DNA from: Lachnospiraceae bacterium
GTDB taxonomy: Bacteria; Bacillota; Clostridia; Lachnospirales; Lachnospiraceae
DNA: 59,762 bases
Reading direction: 5' to 3'
Assembly: GCA_016284175.1 (NCBI GenBank)
Contig: JAEEOJ010000147.1
Location: forward strand, 1 to 59,762
The notes under the pieces are model-generated. The model made no database searches. It was given only the letters and a program-made list of their open reading frames with translations, and was not told where the DNA came from. Numbering within the stretch: the first letter of the stretch is position 1; the number at the start of each line of letters is the position of its first letter. The translations under genes and the position numbers were made by a program. Shown here one piece after another: positions 43,163-52,069 of the stretch.

Positions 43163-44563
43163 TTAATGAAGAAATCTGAAGGACTTTAATCCCATATTTC
43201 CGAAGCCGGTGTACTTAAGGTACAAAGCCGAAACTCCGTCGGGAATATTACATTCTGATTTGTACGTTACCCAAACGGTTTCAAAATCAACGCCTAATTT
43301 GGCATAAACAGGACCGTCCGGGGTTGTGCGGACCTCGAAGTCGCCTTTTCCGTATCCGCAAACGTCAAGCTCAATTCCTTTTACGCCTTTAAAATCAAAA
43401 TATTTAAATCCAAGAGTTGTGTTTTCTACGATGTTATAAATATAACCTACACATTCTTCTCCGTCTTTTCCGTCCTGAGTTACTCTGGGAACGTGATGTC
43501 CGCCGACATAAGGGATTCTTTCCTTGTCAGTGTACATGTTGCAGACAATGTAAGAAGGATATTCCTCTGTATCTGAAAGAGGTCCGCCGTTTAAACCGCA
43601 GGATGTGATCTCAACCTGGGGAATACTTCCGTCAGGAAGGAATTTAACCTCTTCCGCGCAGCCCTGACGTGCGTACCAGTCGTTGTTGGTCTGACGATGA
43701 TAAAAGATATATCTTTTACCGTTTATCTCGCACAAACCGCCGTGGTTGTTGGCACCGTACGCTGCGGGTTCTTCTGCTTTTTTGTATGTGGAAATACCGA
43801 TATCACAGTTTGATACGATAACTCCGCCGTATTTAAAATCTCTGTCAGGATAGTCACTGGTTGCATAGCAAAGCTCATGCATAACTTCCGAAGAGTATAC
43901 AAAATAGTATTTTCCGTCGAACTTACGAATTGAAGAAGCCTCGAAAAATCCATGTTTTTCGAAGTCTGTTCCAAGTGCACATACGGGTGAAGGAACTACA
44001 AATTTGGGTGCTTCTTTTATGGTGAGCATATCCTTGTCAAGCACGGTACACATAGAACCGTGTACGGATGCATCGCCGAATGCGCATACGCCGCCTGTAT
44101 AAAGATATGTGGTGTCACCCTCTGTGATTACTGCGGGATCGAACTGATGCTCTTCGCCGTTTTCTCCAAGCTTCGAGCCGTCCTCGTAATGAACATATCC
44201 GTAAAATTCATATTTGCCCGCAGGTGTGTCGCAGACCGCAACAGAAATATTGGATACCTTGTCGAGCGCATAGTAAAGATAATATCTGCCGTCCGGACCC
44301 TTTGTTACATCGGGTGCGTAGAGGCACATATTGTCTTTTACATTTAAGGGATCGTCTTTTCTTGTATATATAACGCCTTCGTATTTCCAGTCTTTTAGGT
44401 TGTCGACGGGCGCAGAATAGCACACATAGTCATTCTGGCAGAAGAAATGTCCGCCGAATCTGTCATGTGAGCCGTATACATAAACCCTGTCACCGAAGAC
44501 ATGGGGTTCACCGTCGGGAACATATTCGTATGAAGGTAAATACGGATTAAAACACTGTTTCAT
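43163..44563 (-). CDS. GH43-family glycoside hydrolase with C-terminal CBM6-like domain
   Basis: 466 aa, no signal peptide. Five-bladed propeller residues by motif: catalytic base Asp17 (VPDGEPHVFG), pKa-modulating Asp142 (FDPAV) and acid Glu208 (FFEASSIR); also APDVTKGPDGRYYLYYA. Residues about 335-466 form a jelly-roll-like domain with VEVRTTPDG-type strands, resembling CBM6. Likely an intracellular beta-xylosidase or alpha-L-arabinofuranosidase. Fifteen bases after the esterase gene, with which it shares a transcript. Confidence 0.88.
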   Translation of the reverse strand: MKQCFNPYLPSYEYVPDGEPHVFGDRVYVYGSHDRFGGHFFCQNDYVCYSAPVDNLKDWKYEGVIYTRKDDPLNVKDNMCLYAPDVTKGPDGRYYLYYALDKVSNISVAVCDTPAGKYEFYGYVHYEDGSKLGENGEEHQFDPAVITEGDTTYLYTGGVCAFGDASVHGSMCTVLDKDMLTIKEAPKFVVPSPVCALGTDFEKHGFFEASSIRKFDGKYYFVYSSEVMHELCYATSDYPDRDFKYGGVIVSNCDIGISTYKKAEEPAAYGANNHGGLCEINGKRYIFYHRQTNNDWYARQGCAEEVKFLPDGSIPQVEITSCGLNGGPLSDTEEYPSYIVCNMYTDKERIPYVGGHHVPRVTQDGKDGEECVGYIYNIVENTTLGFKYFDFKGVKGIELDVCGYGKGDFEVRTTPDGPVYAKLGVDFETVWVTYKSECNIPDGVSALYLKYTGFGNMGLKSFRFLH

Positions 44564-44578
44564 AAAATAAACCTTTCA

Positions 44579-46087
44579 CTACATTTCAAGGCCTTTTTTG
44601 TTAAGCCATTCTTTGATAAACTCGTCAAACTCGGAATCGCGTGCTCCGGGAACGGGACCGTTTGAAGTAAATTCCATGCCTGCTTTGTTCTCTGCTGTGT
44701 AAGGAGCCCATGTAGGCATAGGTGTTCCGTCTGCATCGTTTCCGTTAGGATCGCCTGTTTTAACAAAGTTTGTAAGATAGTTGCAGATTTGTCTTGCAAG
44801 ATCGAAATGTCTTCCGACAAAAGGTCTCCAGCAGAGTCCTAAGGTCTCAAAGAAGAACCAGAGGTCTACCGAATGGAAAGTGCCGGGGTTGTCCCAGCCG
44901 GGAATGTCGGGATTGAAAAGATAGTAATAACAATCTTTATCGTTATGTTCAAATACGCCTTTAACCGCACATTCAATGCCGTTTGCAAAAGCATACTGAT
45001 TGCCGTTCTTAACGTGAGCTTCCTTGAATGAAAGGAATTCGTCTGCCTTGTCACCAAAGATTTCTCTTGCTTTCTTTTCGAAATCTTCATCGTTTTCAGC
45101 CACTATAAAGCTCTTAAATTCATCGCTTGTATTACCTGACATCATAGGCACATGAGCATGTCTTCCCTCAAGGAATGCCTTGGTCTGATTCTCTTTTAAG
45201 AAGCATCCGTCAATCGAAGGACAGAAGAAGAAATTGTTCTTGTTTCTGAACTCGCTTGCTTTGTCACGAACAAACGAAGCATCAAGTTTTCTTGCTTCTT
45301 CGATGGTATTTACACCGAGTGATTTGATGAATTCGTCGCCCTTTTTCTGAACTGCTTCAAAATCACGGGGAACAATTATAAAGTCATTGAAGTAAGGGAA
45401 TCCGATGATTCCGCTCATGATTACGGCCTTCTGGAAAAGTCCCTGTGAAGAGCCTGTAAGATGTGAAAATACGCTGCCGCCGCCTGCAGACTGACCCATA
45501 ATTGTAATATTGTCAGGATCTCCGCCGAATGCAGCGATATTTCTTTTAACCCATTTGATACCGGCCTGCTGGTCTAAAAGACCGAAGTTAGTAGGTGCAT
45601 CAGGGCTTTCTTTGGAAAGTTCTTCGTGAGCAAGGAAACCGAACGCGCCAAGACGATAGTTAACTGATACGAAAACTACGCCTCTTTTAGCAATGTTTTC
45701 ACCGTTGAATTCCATTTCAGGCGGATATCCCCACTGGAAACCGCCGCCAAAGAACCATATAAGTACAGGAAGTTTTTCGTCTGCGCTCTTTGCGTTAGTC
45801 CAAACGTTAAGGTAAAGGCAGTCTTCATCCATATCGATTTCGGGATCAACATGCCAGTCACGAACATAAATGTCATCCGAAAGACCCGGTACATCCTGCA
45901 TTGAAATGGGACCGAACTTGTATGCATCAAGCACGCCTTCCCAGTTCTTAGCCGGTTGGGGAGCTTTCCATCTTAAATCTCCCACGGGCGGTGCTGCAAA
46001 AGGAATTCCTTTAAAAACCGTAATTCTCGTGTTGTTTCCCGCCAAACCGCGAACTTCGCCATTTTCAGTCATGACTTTTCTTAACAT
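44579..46087 (-). CDS. Type-B carboxylesterase
   Basis: 502-aa alpha/beta-hydrolase without signal peptide. Catalytic triad by motif: Ser200 in GQSAGGGS, Glu323 in TSDEFKSF, His405 in FHSVDL; the oxyanion loop is WFFGGGFQWG at 111-120 and the signature EDCLYLNVW at 88-96. Co-transcribed with a GH43 enzyme, so removal of acetyl or feruloyl esters from xylo- or arabino-oligosaccharides is the best guess. Substrate not provable from sequence. Confidence 0.88.
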   Translation of the reverse strand: MLRKVMTENGEVRGLAGNNTRITVFKGIPFAAPPVGDLRWKAPQPAKNWEGVLDAYKFGPISMQDVPGLSDDIYVRDWHVDPEIDMDEDCLYLNVWTNAKSADEKLPVLIWFFGGGFQWGYPPEMEFNGENIAKRGVVFVSVNYRLGAFGFLAHEELSKESPDAPTNFGLLDQQAGIKWVKRNIAAFGGDPDNITIMGQSAGGGSVFSHLTGSSQGLFQKAVIMSGIIGFPYFNDFIIVPRDFEAVQKKGDEFIKSLGVNTIEEARKLDASFVRDKASEFRNKNNFFFCPSIDGCFLKENQTKAFLEGRHAHVPMMSGNTSDEFKSFIVAENDEDFEKKAREIFGDKADEFLSFKEAHVKNGNQYAFANGIECAVKGVFEHNDKDCYYYLFNPDIPGWDNPGTFHSVDLWFFFETLGLCWRPFVGRHFDLARQICNYLTNFVKTGDPNGNDADGTPMPTWAPYTAENKAGMEFTSNGPVPGARDSEFDEFIKEWLNKKGLEM

Positions 46088-46492
46088 TCTAAAACCTCCG
46101 TTTTTGCTATAACTAGAATTTATAATTTGTTAAACATATAGACTCAATTTATATTATAAAAAAATATATAGATATATTGTATTAGACAAACTTAAGAAAA
46201 AAGGGGCACAAAATTTAGTTAAATGACTCATATTTACTTCCGATTTTTGGGGCCTTTTGACAAGTAGAAAACGCCGATAAACAAAGCGTTTGAAGGTGTT
46301 TTTGAAGGTCGATTTTTTTTGGTTTTCGTTATATTTCACAAACTTTTTTTATTTGTAGTTTTTATATTGATTAAACCAAATCCCAATGTTACGATACAAT
46401 CAAATTCAGGATTTTCTATCGTCGGATTCCCGACATCGGATTTGTTAATACAACTTTCCCGGAAATTTTCCTGCTAAAAGAATTATATAAAT
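46088..46492. other. A+T-rich intergenic region between the esterase and the Rpn-type gene
   Basis: Gene-free. On the minus strand TATAAT at 46153-46158 is the likely -10 of the esterase operon, but its -35 is weak. On the plus strand no convincing promoter was found, though TTGTTA near 46443 and TATATA near 46484 are candidates. ATTTTCCTGC at about 46466 can pair with the GCAGGAA at 46493. No protein-coding signal was seen. Confidence 0.4.
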
Positions 46493-46510
46493 GCAGGAAG
46501 TAATTCCTGC
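46493..46510 (+). promoter_or_regulatory. Hairpin next to the Rpn-type gene ribosome site
   Basis: GCAGGAA (46493-46499) and TTCCTGC (46504-46510) pair with a GTAA loop, directly before GGAAAGGA. A further TTCCTGC-like segment about 25 bases upstream could compete for the same arm, so two mutually exclusive hairpins are possible. Confidence 0.5.
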
Positions 46511-46525
46511 GGAAAGGATATATGC

Positions 46526-47452
46526 ATGGGGTTAGATGCTAACGAAAAAATTCTTGCCGATTACAATGATGTTTTCGCCGATATCATGAATGTTTTTCTT
46601 TTTGGCGGAAAACAGGTGATTAAGGAAGATCAACTGGAGAATTCCAAGGACCGAAGTCAGTATAAAGCTGACGGAGAACTCCATCAACAGGAAAGAGATG
46701 TATCCAAATTCTATAATGACAAAGAGATACGAATAGCATTTCTTGGTATAGAACATCAGAACAAAGCAGAGGAATATATGCCGTTGAGAGTAATTTCTTA
46801 TGACGGCAGTTCCTACAGATCACAACTCTTAAAAAACGAAGGTAAGAAAAAGCCATATCCGGTAATAACACTTGTTTTATATTTCGGAACCACGCACTGG
46901 AGGTATGGCAAATCATTACACGAAGTACTTGATATTCCTGCAGATATTAAAGATTATGTAAGCGATTATAAAATAAATGTTATCGAAGTCGCATTCCTTA
47001 ATCAGAAACAGATAGATATGTTTCAAAGTGACTTCAAAATAATTGCAGATTTTTTTGTTCAAAAAAGAAAATACGAAGATTATGTTCCTTTAGACGATCC
47101 GATTAAACATGAGGATGAATTCCTGAAAATGATGGAAATCATGGTCGGGGACAAGAGATATTCGCAGGTATTGGTTGAACTGAATAAAGAAAGAGACAAG
47201 TTAAAGGAAGGAAAAATAAGTATGTGTGAAGTATACGATAAGATAGAAGGCCGTGGAATCCAAAAAGGTATTCAAATGGAAAGAGCTAATACAGAAAAGG
47301 AAAGAATGCGTGCTGATTCAGAAACAAAACGTGCTAATGCCGCTACAGAACGTGAAAAAGCTGCAAGAAAACTCGCAAATGCTGAAAAAAGACGCGCAGA
47401 TAAGGCTGAAAAAGAAATTGCAAAACTCAAAAAACTGCTTGCTGAAAAGTAA
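46526..47452 (+). CDS. Rpn-family (PD-(D/E)XK) nuclease/putative transposase
   Basis: 308 aa. The N-terminal half opens ADYNDVFADIMNVFLF and carries the acidic residues of a PD-(D/E)XK fold in ERDVSKF and LGIEHQNK, typical of RpnA/YhgA-like recombination-promoting nucleases. ITLVLYFGTTHW and EVAFLNQKQ continue the fold. Residues 240-308 are a Lys/Arg/Glu/Ala coiled coil with imperfect repeats (ADSETKRANAATEREKAA). Ribosome site GGAAAGGA seven bases before ATG 46526. These genes form large, variable families in Lachnospiraceae; cellular role is uncertain. Confidence 0.8.
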   Translation: MGLDANEKILADYNDVFADIMNVFLFGGKQVIKEDQLENSKDRSQYKADGELHQQERDVSKFYNDKEIRIAFLGIEHQNKAEEYMPLRVISYDGSSYRSQLLKNEGKKKPYPVITLVLYFGTTHWRYGKSLHEVLDIPADIKDYVSDYKINVIEVAFLNQKQIDMFQSDFKIIADFFVQKRKYEDYVPLDDPIKHEDEFLKMMEIMVGDKRYSQVLVELNKERDKLKEGKISMCEVYDKIEGRGIQKGIQMERANTEKERMRADSETKRANAATEREKAARKLANAEKRRADKAEKEIAKLKKLLAEK

Positions 47453-47462
47453 TATATAATAC

Positions 47463-47494
47463 TAAAAAAGGACTGCCTATGCAGTCCCTTTTTT
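47463..47494. terminator. Bidirectional intrinsic terminator
   Basis: GGACTGC and GCAGTCC pair across CTAT, flanked by A6 on one side and T7 on the other, so it serves both the plus-strand Rpn-type gene and the minus-strand MATE gene. Confidence 0.9.
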
Positions 47495-48861
47495 TATTCT
47501 GCTTTCTTATCAACAATCGCTTTTCCGAACCACTTCTTTTTATACCAGTAGTACATTACTATCAGTCCTCGGATACATTCGTCTGTGGCCGTGCCCATGT
47601 AGACGCCTGCGACGCCGATTCCGGCGAGAACGCCGAGGCCGTAGCCGAAGGTCAAGCCGAGTCCCCACATGGTTATAAGACCGACTATAAGCGGGAATAT
47701 GTATGCGCCTGCTGCCTTTAGCGAGCAGATGAAAGTCATGTTAAGGCATCGACCGATTTCAAGGAAAATATCCACTAACAGTATCATGCTGCCCAGAGCG
47801 ATGACTGTTTTGTTCTGCGTGAAAATCCTTAATGTAAACGGACTTAATGCCCAGTTGACTGCCGCCAGCGCAACTGTTATAGGCATAGAAACAAGGAGGG
47901 TTTTAAACACTCTTTTATACGCCAGATCTTCTTTGCCGGCGCCAACCAGGTGGCCCGTTATAATCTGAGTAGCCATTGCCGATGCGTTCGAGAAAATTAT
48001 CGCAAATGATATCAGCGAATTACAGTATACTCTCGCATTTACCGAATCGTTGCCCATTCCGTTTACAAACGAAAGAAGGCACATCTGGTACATTGTGTAT
48101 GAAAGATTTTCACCCGCCGAAGGAAGACCGATTTTAATCATCTTCCATAAAAGATCGAACGGGAAAGGCCTTATGTAGCGTATGGAAATCTTTCCAATTT
48201 TAGCTACATAAAAGAAAGCAATTGCGGCAATAACCGCTATTGTTCTGGCAACAAATGTGGAAATTGCAACCCCCGCAACCCCCATGTTTAAACCTTTCAA
48301 TGGTCCGTATAAGAAAAGATAGTTTCCACCGATATTGATTACATTGATTGCGATGGAAATATACATACCGACTTTCGGATATCCGTTACAACGGAGTATC
48401 TGAATCATTACATTGTAAATTGCCATTAAGAATCCGCCACCGCCCACGATGTAGATGTAAGTCATTGCGTAGGGCTTCATCTCGGGCGATACTTTTAGGA
48501 GCATCATAAAAAGCGGGTTTGCCAGTACGATTCCGATACTGAGTATTACGCCGAAGGTCGCATTAAACACTACTGCAAGTGAATAAATCATATTCATCTT
48601 GTCGTACTGTTTTGCGCCGAGGTACTGTGCAACAACAACCGATGTGGCGGTAGCGATAATGTTAAAAAGAATGATAATCATAAACATTATCTGGTTCGCA
48701 TTTCCGACCGCACCAACCGCATATTCGTCATAATGGCTTAACATCAGAGTATCGACATTATTAACCATTACTCCGAGAAACAGTTCAAAGAACATCGGTC
48801 CCGCTATTACAAGAAGCGGTGTTTTTTCATTTATTACAGGACTCTTCTTTTCTTTACTCAT
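47494..48861 (-). CDS. MATE-family efflux transporter 1
   Basis: 455 aa with about twelve membrane helices; a Na+ or H+ antiporter that exports drugs or metabolites. The opening VNNVDTLMLSHYDEYAVGA and the repeat-half NGMGNDSVNARVYCNSLIS match MATE proteins. Six bases after the SDR gene; likely co-transcribed with it and the alcohol dehydrogenase. Only 25% or so similar by eye to the second MATE protein in this window, so they are not recent duplicates. Confidence 0.92.
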   Translation of the reverse strand: MSKEKKSPVINEKTPLLVIAGPMFFELFLGVMVNNVDTLMLSHYDEYAVGAVGNANQIMFMIIILFNIIATATSVVVAQYLGAKQYDKMNMIYSLAVVFNATFGVILSIGIVLANPLFMMLLKVSPEMKPYAMTYIYIVGGGGFLMAIYNVMIQILRCNGYPKVGMYISIAINVINIGGNYLFLYGPLKGLNMGVAGVAISTFVARTIAVIAAIAFFYVAKIGKISIRYIRPFPFDLLWKMIKIGLPSAGENLSYTMYQMCLLSFVNGMGNDSVNARVYCNSLISFAIIFSNASAMATQIITGHLVGAGKEDLAYKRVFKTLLVSMPITVALAAVNWALSPFTLRIFTQNKTVIALGSMILLVDIFLEIGRCLNMTFICSLKAAGAYIFPLIVGLITMWGLGLTFGYGLGVLAGIGVAGVYMGTATDECIRGLIVMYYWYKKKWFGKAIVDKKAE

Positions 48862-48867
48862 TTTAAA

Positions 48868-49890
48868 CTAGATTACTTTCTTAGACTGCTCAAGGGCGTC
48901 TATTACTTTATCGCACCAGGCATCAAATTCAGGATCCTCCACCTGGCATTCCGGATGAGACAAAACATAATCAAGTGCAATTCTCACACCCTTGTTAAAG
49001 CTTATGTTCGTTCTCATTTCGGGTACGATTCTTTTTAATTTGCTGTTATCAAATACAACCGACACAGCCTTATCGCCTATCAGGCTTCCTTCAAAATCAA
49101 AGCCGTATTTATCCCCTACAGCGCTTAAATATTCCGAAGAAACATGATATGCATTTAATTTTACACCGAGTGCTTCAGCTATTGTAGCATAAATCTGATT
49201 CCAGGTAAGAGTTTCGTCGCCTGTAATCTGGAATGCTTCGCCGATAGCATGGCGGTTGCCCATAAGACCGATAAATCCGACTGCAAAATCAGCATTGAAT
49301 GTCAGGGTCCAGAGAGATGTTCCGTCTCCCTGAATGATAACGGGCTTACCTTCCTGCATTCTCTTAATAACCTGATAAAAGCCCTTTTTACCGTGAACGC
49401 CTAAGGGTACATTTCTCTCATCGTAGGTATGACTCGGTCTTACAATAGTAACCGGGAAACCTTCCTCGCGATACTTCTTCATAAGGAATTCTTCAGAAGC
49501 AATTTTGTTTCTTGAGTATTCCCAGTGAGGATTTGAAAGTGTCGTACCTTCAGTGATTCTGTAATCGGCTGCAGGCTTATTATAAGCCGAAGCGGAACTT
49601 ATGTATATATACTGATTCGTTTTCTCCTTAAAAAGTCTGTAGTCCCTTTCTACCTGATCAACCGTAAAACCGATAAATTCGCTGACTACGTCAAAGTGCA
49701 TTCCTTCGATTTTTTTACGAACGTCTTCTTCATCGGACATATCCGCTTTGATAAGATGAACGTTTTCGGGAATTGCATCGCTTCTGTTGCCGCGGTTAAT
49801 CAGCCAGACCTCCCACGAGGGATCTGCAGCAAGTTTTCTTACTATTGCGGCACTGATTGTGCCTGTTCCGCCAATAAATAATGCCTTCAT
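48868..49890 (-). CDS. NAD-dependent epimerase/dehydratase (extended SDR)
   Basis: 340 aa. Rossmann motif FIGGTGTISAAIV at residues 6-18, active-site Tyr125-x3-Lys129 in WEYSRNK, and SSASAYNKP before it; VRPSHTYDERNVP follows. Extended SDR of the nucleotide-sugar or flavonol-reductase type. Between the alcohol dehydrogenase (11-base gap) and MATE genes. Substrate unknown. Confidence 0.85.
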   Translation of the reverse strand: MKALFIGGTGTISAAIVRKLAADPSWEVWLINRGNRSDAIPENVHLIKADMSDEEDVRKKIEGMHFDVVSEFIGFTVDQVERDYRLFKEKTNQYIYISSASAYNKPAADYRITEGTTLSNPHWEYSRNKIASEEFLMKKYREEGFPVTIVRPSHTYDERNVPLGVHGKKGFYQVIKRMQEGKPVIIQGDGTSLWTLTFNADFAVGFIGLMGNRHAIGEAFQITGDETLTWNQIYATIAEALGVKLNAYHVSSEYLSAVGDKYGFDFEGSLIGDKAVSVVFDNSKLKRIVPEMRTNISFNKGVRIALDYVLSHPECQVEDPEFDAWCDKVIDALEQSKKVI

Positions 49891-49901
49891 ATATTCACCC
49901 C

Positions 49902-51077
49902 TTATACCATCATTTCATAAATCTTTGTACAGTCTTCTTCGTTTAATGTAACGAAACCTGAGATACTTCCGTTTCTTCCGGATGTTCTGCAAAGCACATT
50001 TACGAGCTTGGGAATATCCTCTTTCTTTGCGCCGAGCTCTTCAAAATTCTTGGGCATACCGAGTGAGCAAAGATAATTCTGAAGTGCATCGATTCCTTCA
50101 AGTGCTGTCTTTTCGGGATTTGCAAAATCCATCTGGCAGCCCCATACTCTTACAGCAACCTGAGCGAAACGCATTACGTCATGCTTGTAAACATATCTGA
50201 AAACTGCGGGCATTGTAACAGCAAGTCCTGCACCGTGTGCACAGTCATAAAGAGCTGATAATTCGTGTTCGATTGTGTGGCTGTTCCAGTCCTGGCTTCT
50301 TCCGACGCCGCAGGAATTGTTGTGTGCCATCATTCCTGCCCACATAATGTTTGCTCTTGCCTCATAGTTATGGGGATCTTCGATTACTCTGATTCCCTCG
50401 TGCTTCATGGTAAGCAAAAGTGCCTCAATCAGTCTGTCTGTAACTTCAACTTCTTTTGTATTTGTAAGATATCTCTCATAAAGGTGAGCCATGATATCCG
50501 TAATGCCTGCTGCCGACTGGTAAGGAGGAAGTGTTTCCGTAAGAGCGGGATTTAAGATACTGAATTTAGGTCTTATGGCATCTCCGCTCGCGCCTCTTTT
50601 AAGCATGCCCTCTTCTTTTGTGATAACCGAATCGGGGCTTCCTTCACTACCTGCTGCCGCGATTGTAAGAACTGTTCCGATGGGAAGAGCCTTTTCAACT
50701 CTTTTACCCTCATAAAAGTCCCAGAAGTCTCCGTCGTAAACCACACCTGCTGCGATAGCCTTTGATGAGTCGATGGTACTTCCGCCGCCGACCGCAAGAA
50801 TAAAATCAATGTTTTCCTTACGGCATAAATCAATGCCTTCGTATACAAGGCCGCTTCTGGGATTGGGTTTAACTCCGCCAAGCTCCGCAAAGGGAATGCC
50901 TTCCTTTTCAAGTGAAGCCTTTACTCTGTCTAAAAGACCGCTTCTTACAACGCTTCCGCCGCCGTAATGTATCAAAACTTTTGTTCCGCCGAACTTTTTA
51001 ACCAAAGCTCCTGCTTCATTTTCTGTGTCTTTTCCGAAAGCAAATGCTGTCGGCGAATAAAAGTAAAAATTCTGCAT
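49902..51077 (-). CDS. Iron-containing alcohol dehydrogenase (BDH/YqhD-like)
   Basis: 391 aa from ATG 51077 (MQNFYFYSPTAFAFGKD), eight bases after GGAGGG; the open frame extends further upstream without a ribosome site. NAD(P)-binding AVGGGSTIDSSKAIA, the metal-ligand motifs GITDIMAHLYERY and NSHTIEHELSALYDCAHG are as in butanol dehydrogenases that reduce aldehydes with NAD(P)H. First gene of the ADH-SDR-MATE operon, facing a divergent AraC regulator. Confidence 0.92.
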   Translation of the reverse strand: MQNFYFYSPTAFAFGKDTENEAGALVKKFGGTKVLIHYGGGSVVRSGLLDRVKASLEKEGIPFAELGGVKPNPRSGLVYEGIDLCRKENIDFILAVGGGSTIDSSKAIAAGVVYDGDFWDFYEGKRVEKALPIGTVLTIAAAGSEGSPDSVITKEEGMLKRGASGDAIRPKFSILNPALTETLPPYQSAAGITDIMAHLYERYLTNTKEVEVTDRLIEALLLTMKHEGIRVIEDPHNYEARANIMWAGMMAHNNSCGVGRSQDWNSHTIEHELSALYDCAHGAGLAVTMPAVFRYVYKHDVMRFAQVAVRVWGCQMDFANPEKTALEGIDALQNYLCSLGMPKNFEELGAKKEDIPKLVNVLCRTSGRNGSISGFVTLNEEDCTKIYEMMV

Positions 51078-51159
51078 AATGTAACCCTCCGTTTGAATAG
51101 TTTTATAGGTGACATGATAATCATAAAACGCTCTTACACACAAAAATAGAAGATATTTA

Positions 51160-51187
51160 TTGTATTTTGCCCATTTTTTGCTATTAT
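51160..51187 (+). promoter_or_regulatory. Promoter of the AraC-family regulator
   Basis: -35 TTGTAT at 51160-51165 and -10 TATTAT at 51182-51187, spacer 16. The ADH gene promoter must lie in the same 146-base spacer on the other strand; no convincing boxes were found for it, which fits an activator-dependent promoter. Confidence 0.5.
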
Positions 51188-51223
51188 GAAATCAGATATG
51201 AATTTTACGGAAAGGGCAACTAA

Positions 51224-52069
51224 ATGGAAAAAGAGATCATAAAATTCCCATCTGTTCAGGGCGTCAGTGTTATCGACAGAAAGACTCCCGAATACTTTCC
51301 CCCTCACTGGCACAATGCCTCCGAGTTTACGCTGATATTAAAGGATAACTGTGTCTATAAAATAAAAGACGAGGTATATCATTTAAACTCCGGAGACATA
51401 CTTTTAATATGGCCCAGAGAGCTCCACGAAATCCTGTCTTCTCCCAAGGAAGGCTCTGTTTTCATACAGTTTTCGGCAGATATCATTGAAAACAATCTCG
51501 ACCTTGTGTCAGCTTCCAAATTCATGAGTGCATGCCATGTAATAAGCGCAAAAAAAGAGCCTGAAACGGCTCAGATCCTGCGTGATCTTATATATGAAAT
51601 CGGAGATATTTATAGCAAAAAACCGTCTTTTAGCGAGACTAAATGTAAAATATTAATATACAGGCTTCTCCTTGTAATTGGAGACTATGTTATGCGTGAA
51701 CAGCACGAGCAGAACGGTCCTGCCACATTTTCAACCACATCCAGAAACTACATTCGTTCCGCCTGTAATTACATCGCAGAGCACAGTATGGAAGATATTT
51801 CCCAGGCCGAGGTGGCTGCAAAAATAGGCTTAAGCCCCTACTATTTCTCCAAGCTTTTTAAGGAATATCTGCAGACTTCTTTCCCGCAGTATTTAACACG
51901 CATAAGACTTCAGAATGCAATCACTCTTTTAACAGAGGATTCTCTTTCGATTACCGAGTGCGCTTATATGGCGGGCTTTCAGTCCACGACCACTTTCAAC
52001 AAAGTATTCCTTGAATCAGTCGGCTGTTCTCCGAGAGAATACCGCAAGCTTCAGTACAATCAGCAGTAA
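51224..52069 (+). CDS. AraC/XylS-family transcriptional regulator
   Basis: 281 aa. N-terminal cupin sensor (HWHNASEFTLILK, NSGDILLIWPRELHEI) and C-terminal double helix-turn-helix, with SQAEVAAKIGLSPYYFSKLF and SITECAYMAGFQSTTTFNKVF, ending SPREYRKL. Divergent from ADH-SDR-MATE, its likely target. Ends directly against the pgeF stop (zero-base gap, TAATTA). Confidence 0.92.
   Translation: MEKEIIKFPSVQGVSVIDRKTPEYFPPHWHNASEFTLILKDNCVYKIKDEVYHLNSGDILLIWPRELHEILSSPKEGSVFIQFSADIIENNLDLVSASKFMSACHVISAKKEPETAQILRDLIYEIGDIYSKKPSFSETKCKILIYRLLLVIGDYVMREQHEQNGPATFSTTSRNYIRSACNYIAEHSMEDISQAEVAAKIGLSPYYFSKLFKEYLQTSFPQYLTRIRLQNAITLLTEDSLSITECAYMAGFQSTTTFNKVFLESVGCSPREYRKLQYNQQ

Noticed and set aside
51078-51143. 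Longer start for the alcohol dehydrogenase
   Set aside because: No ribosome site, non-conserved residues, and it would consume the promoter spacer.
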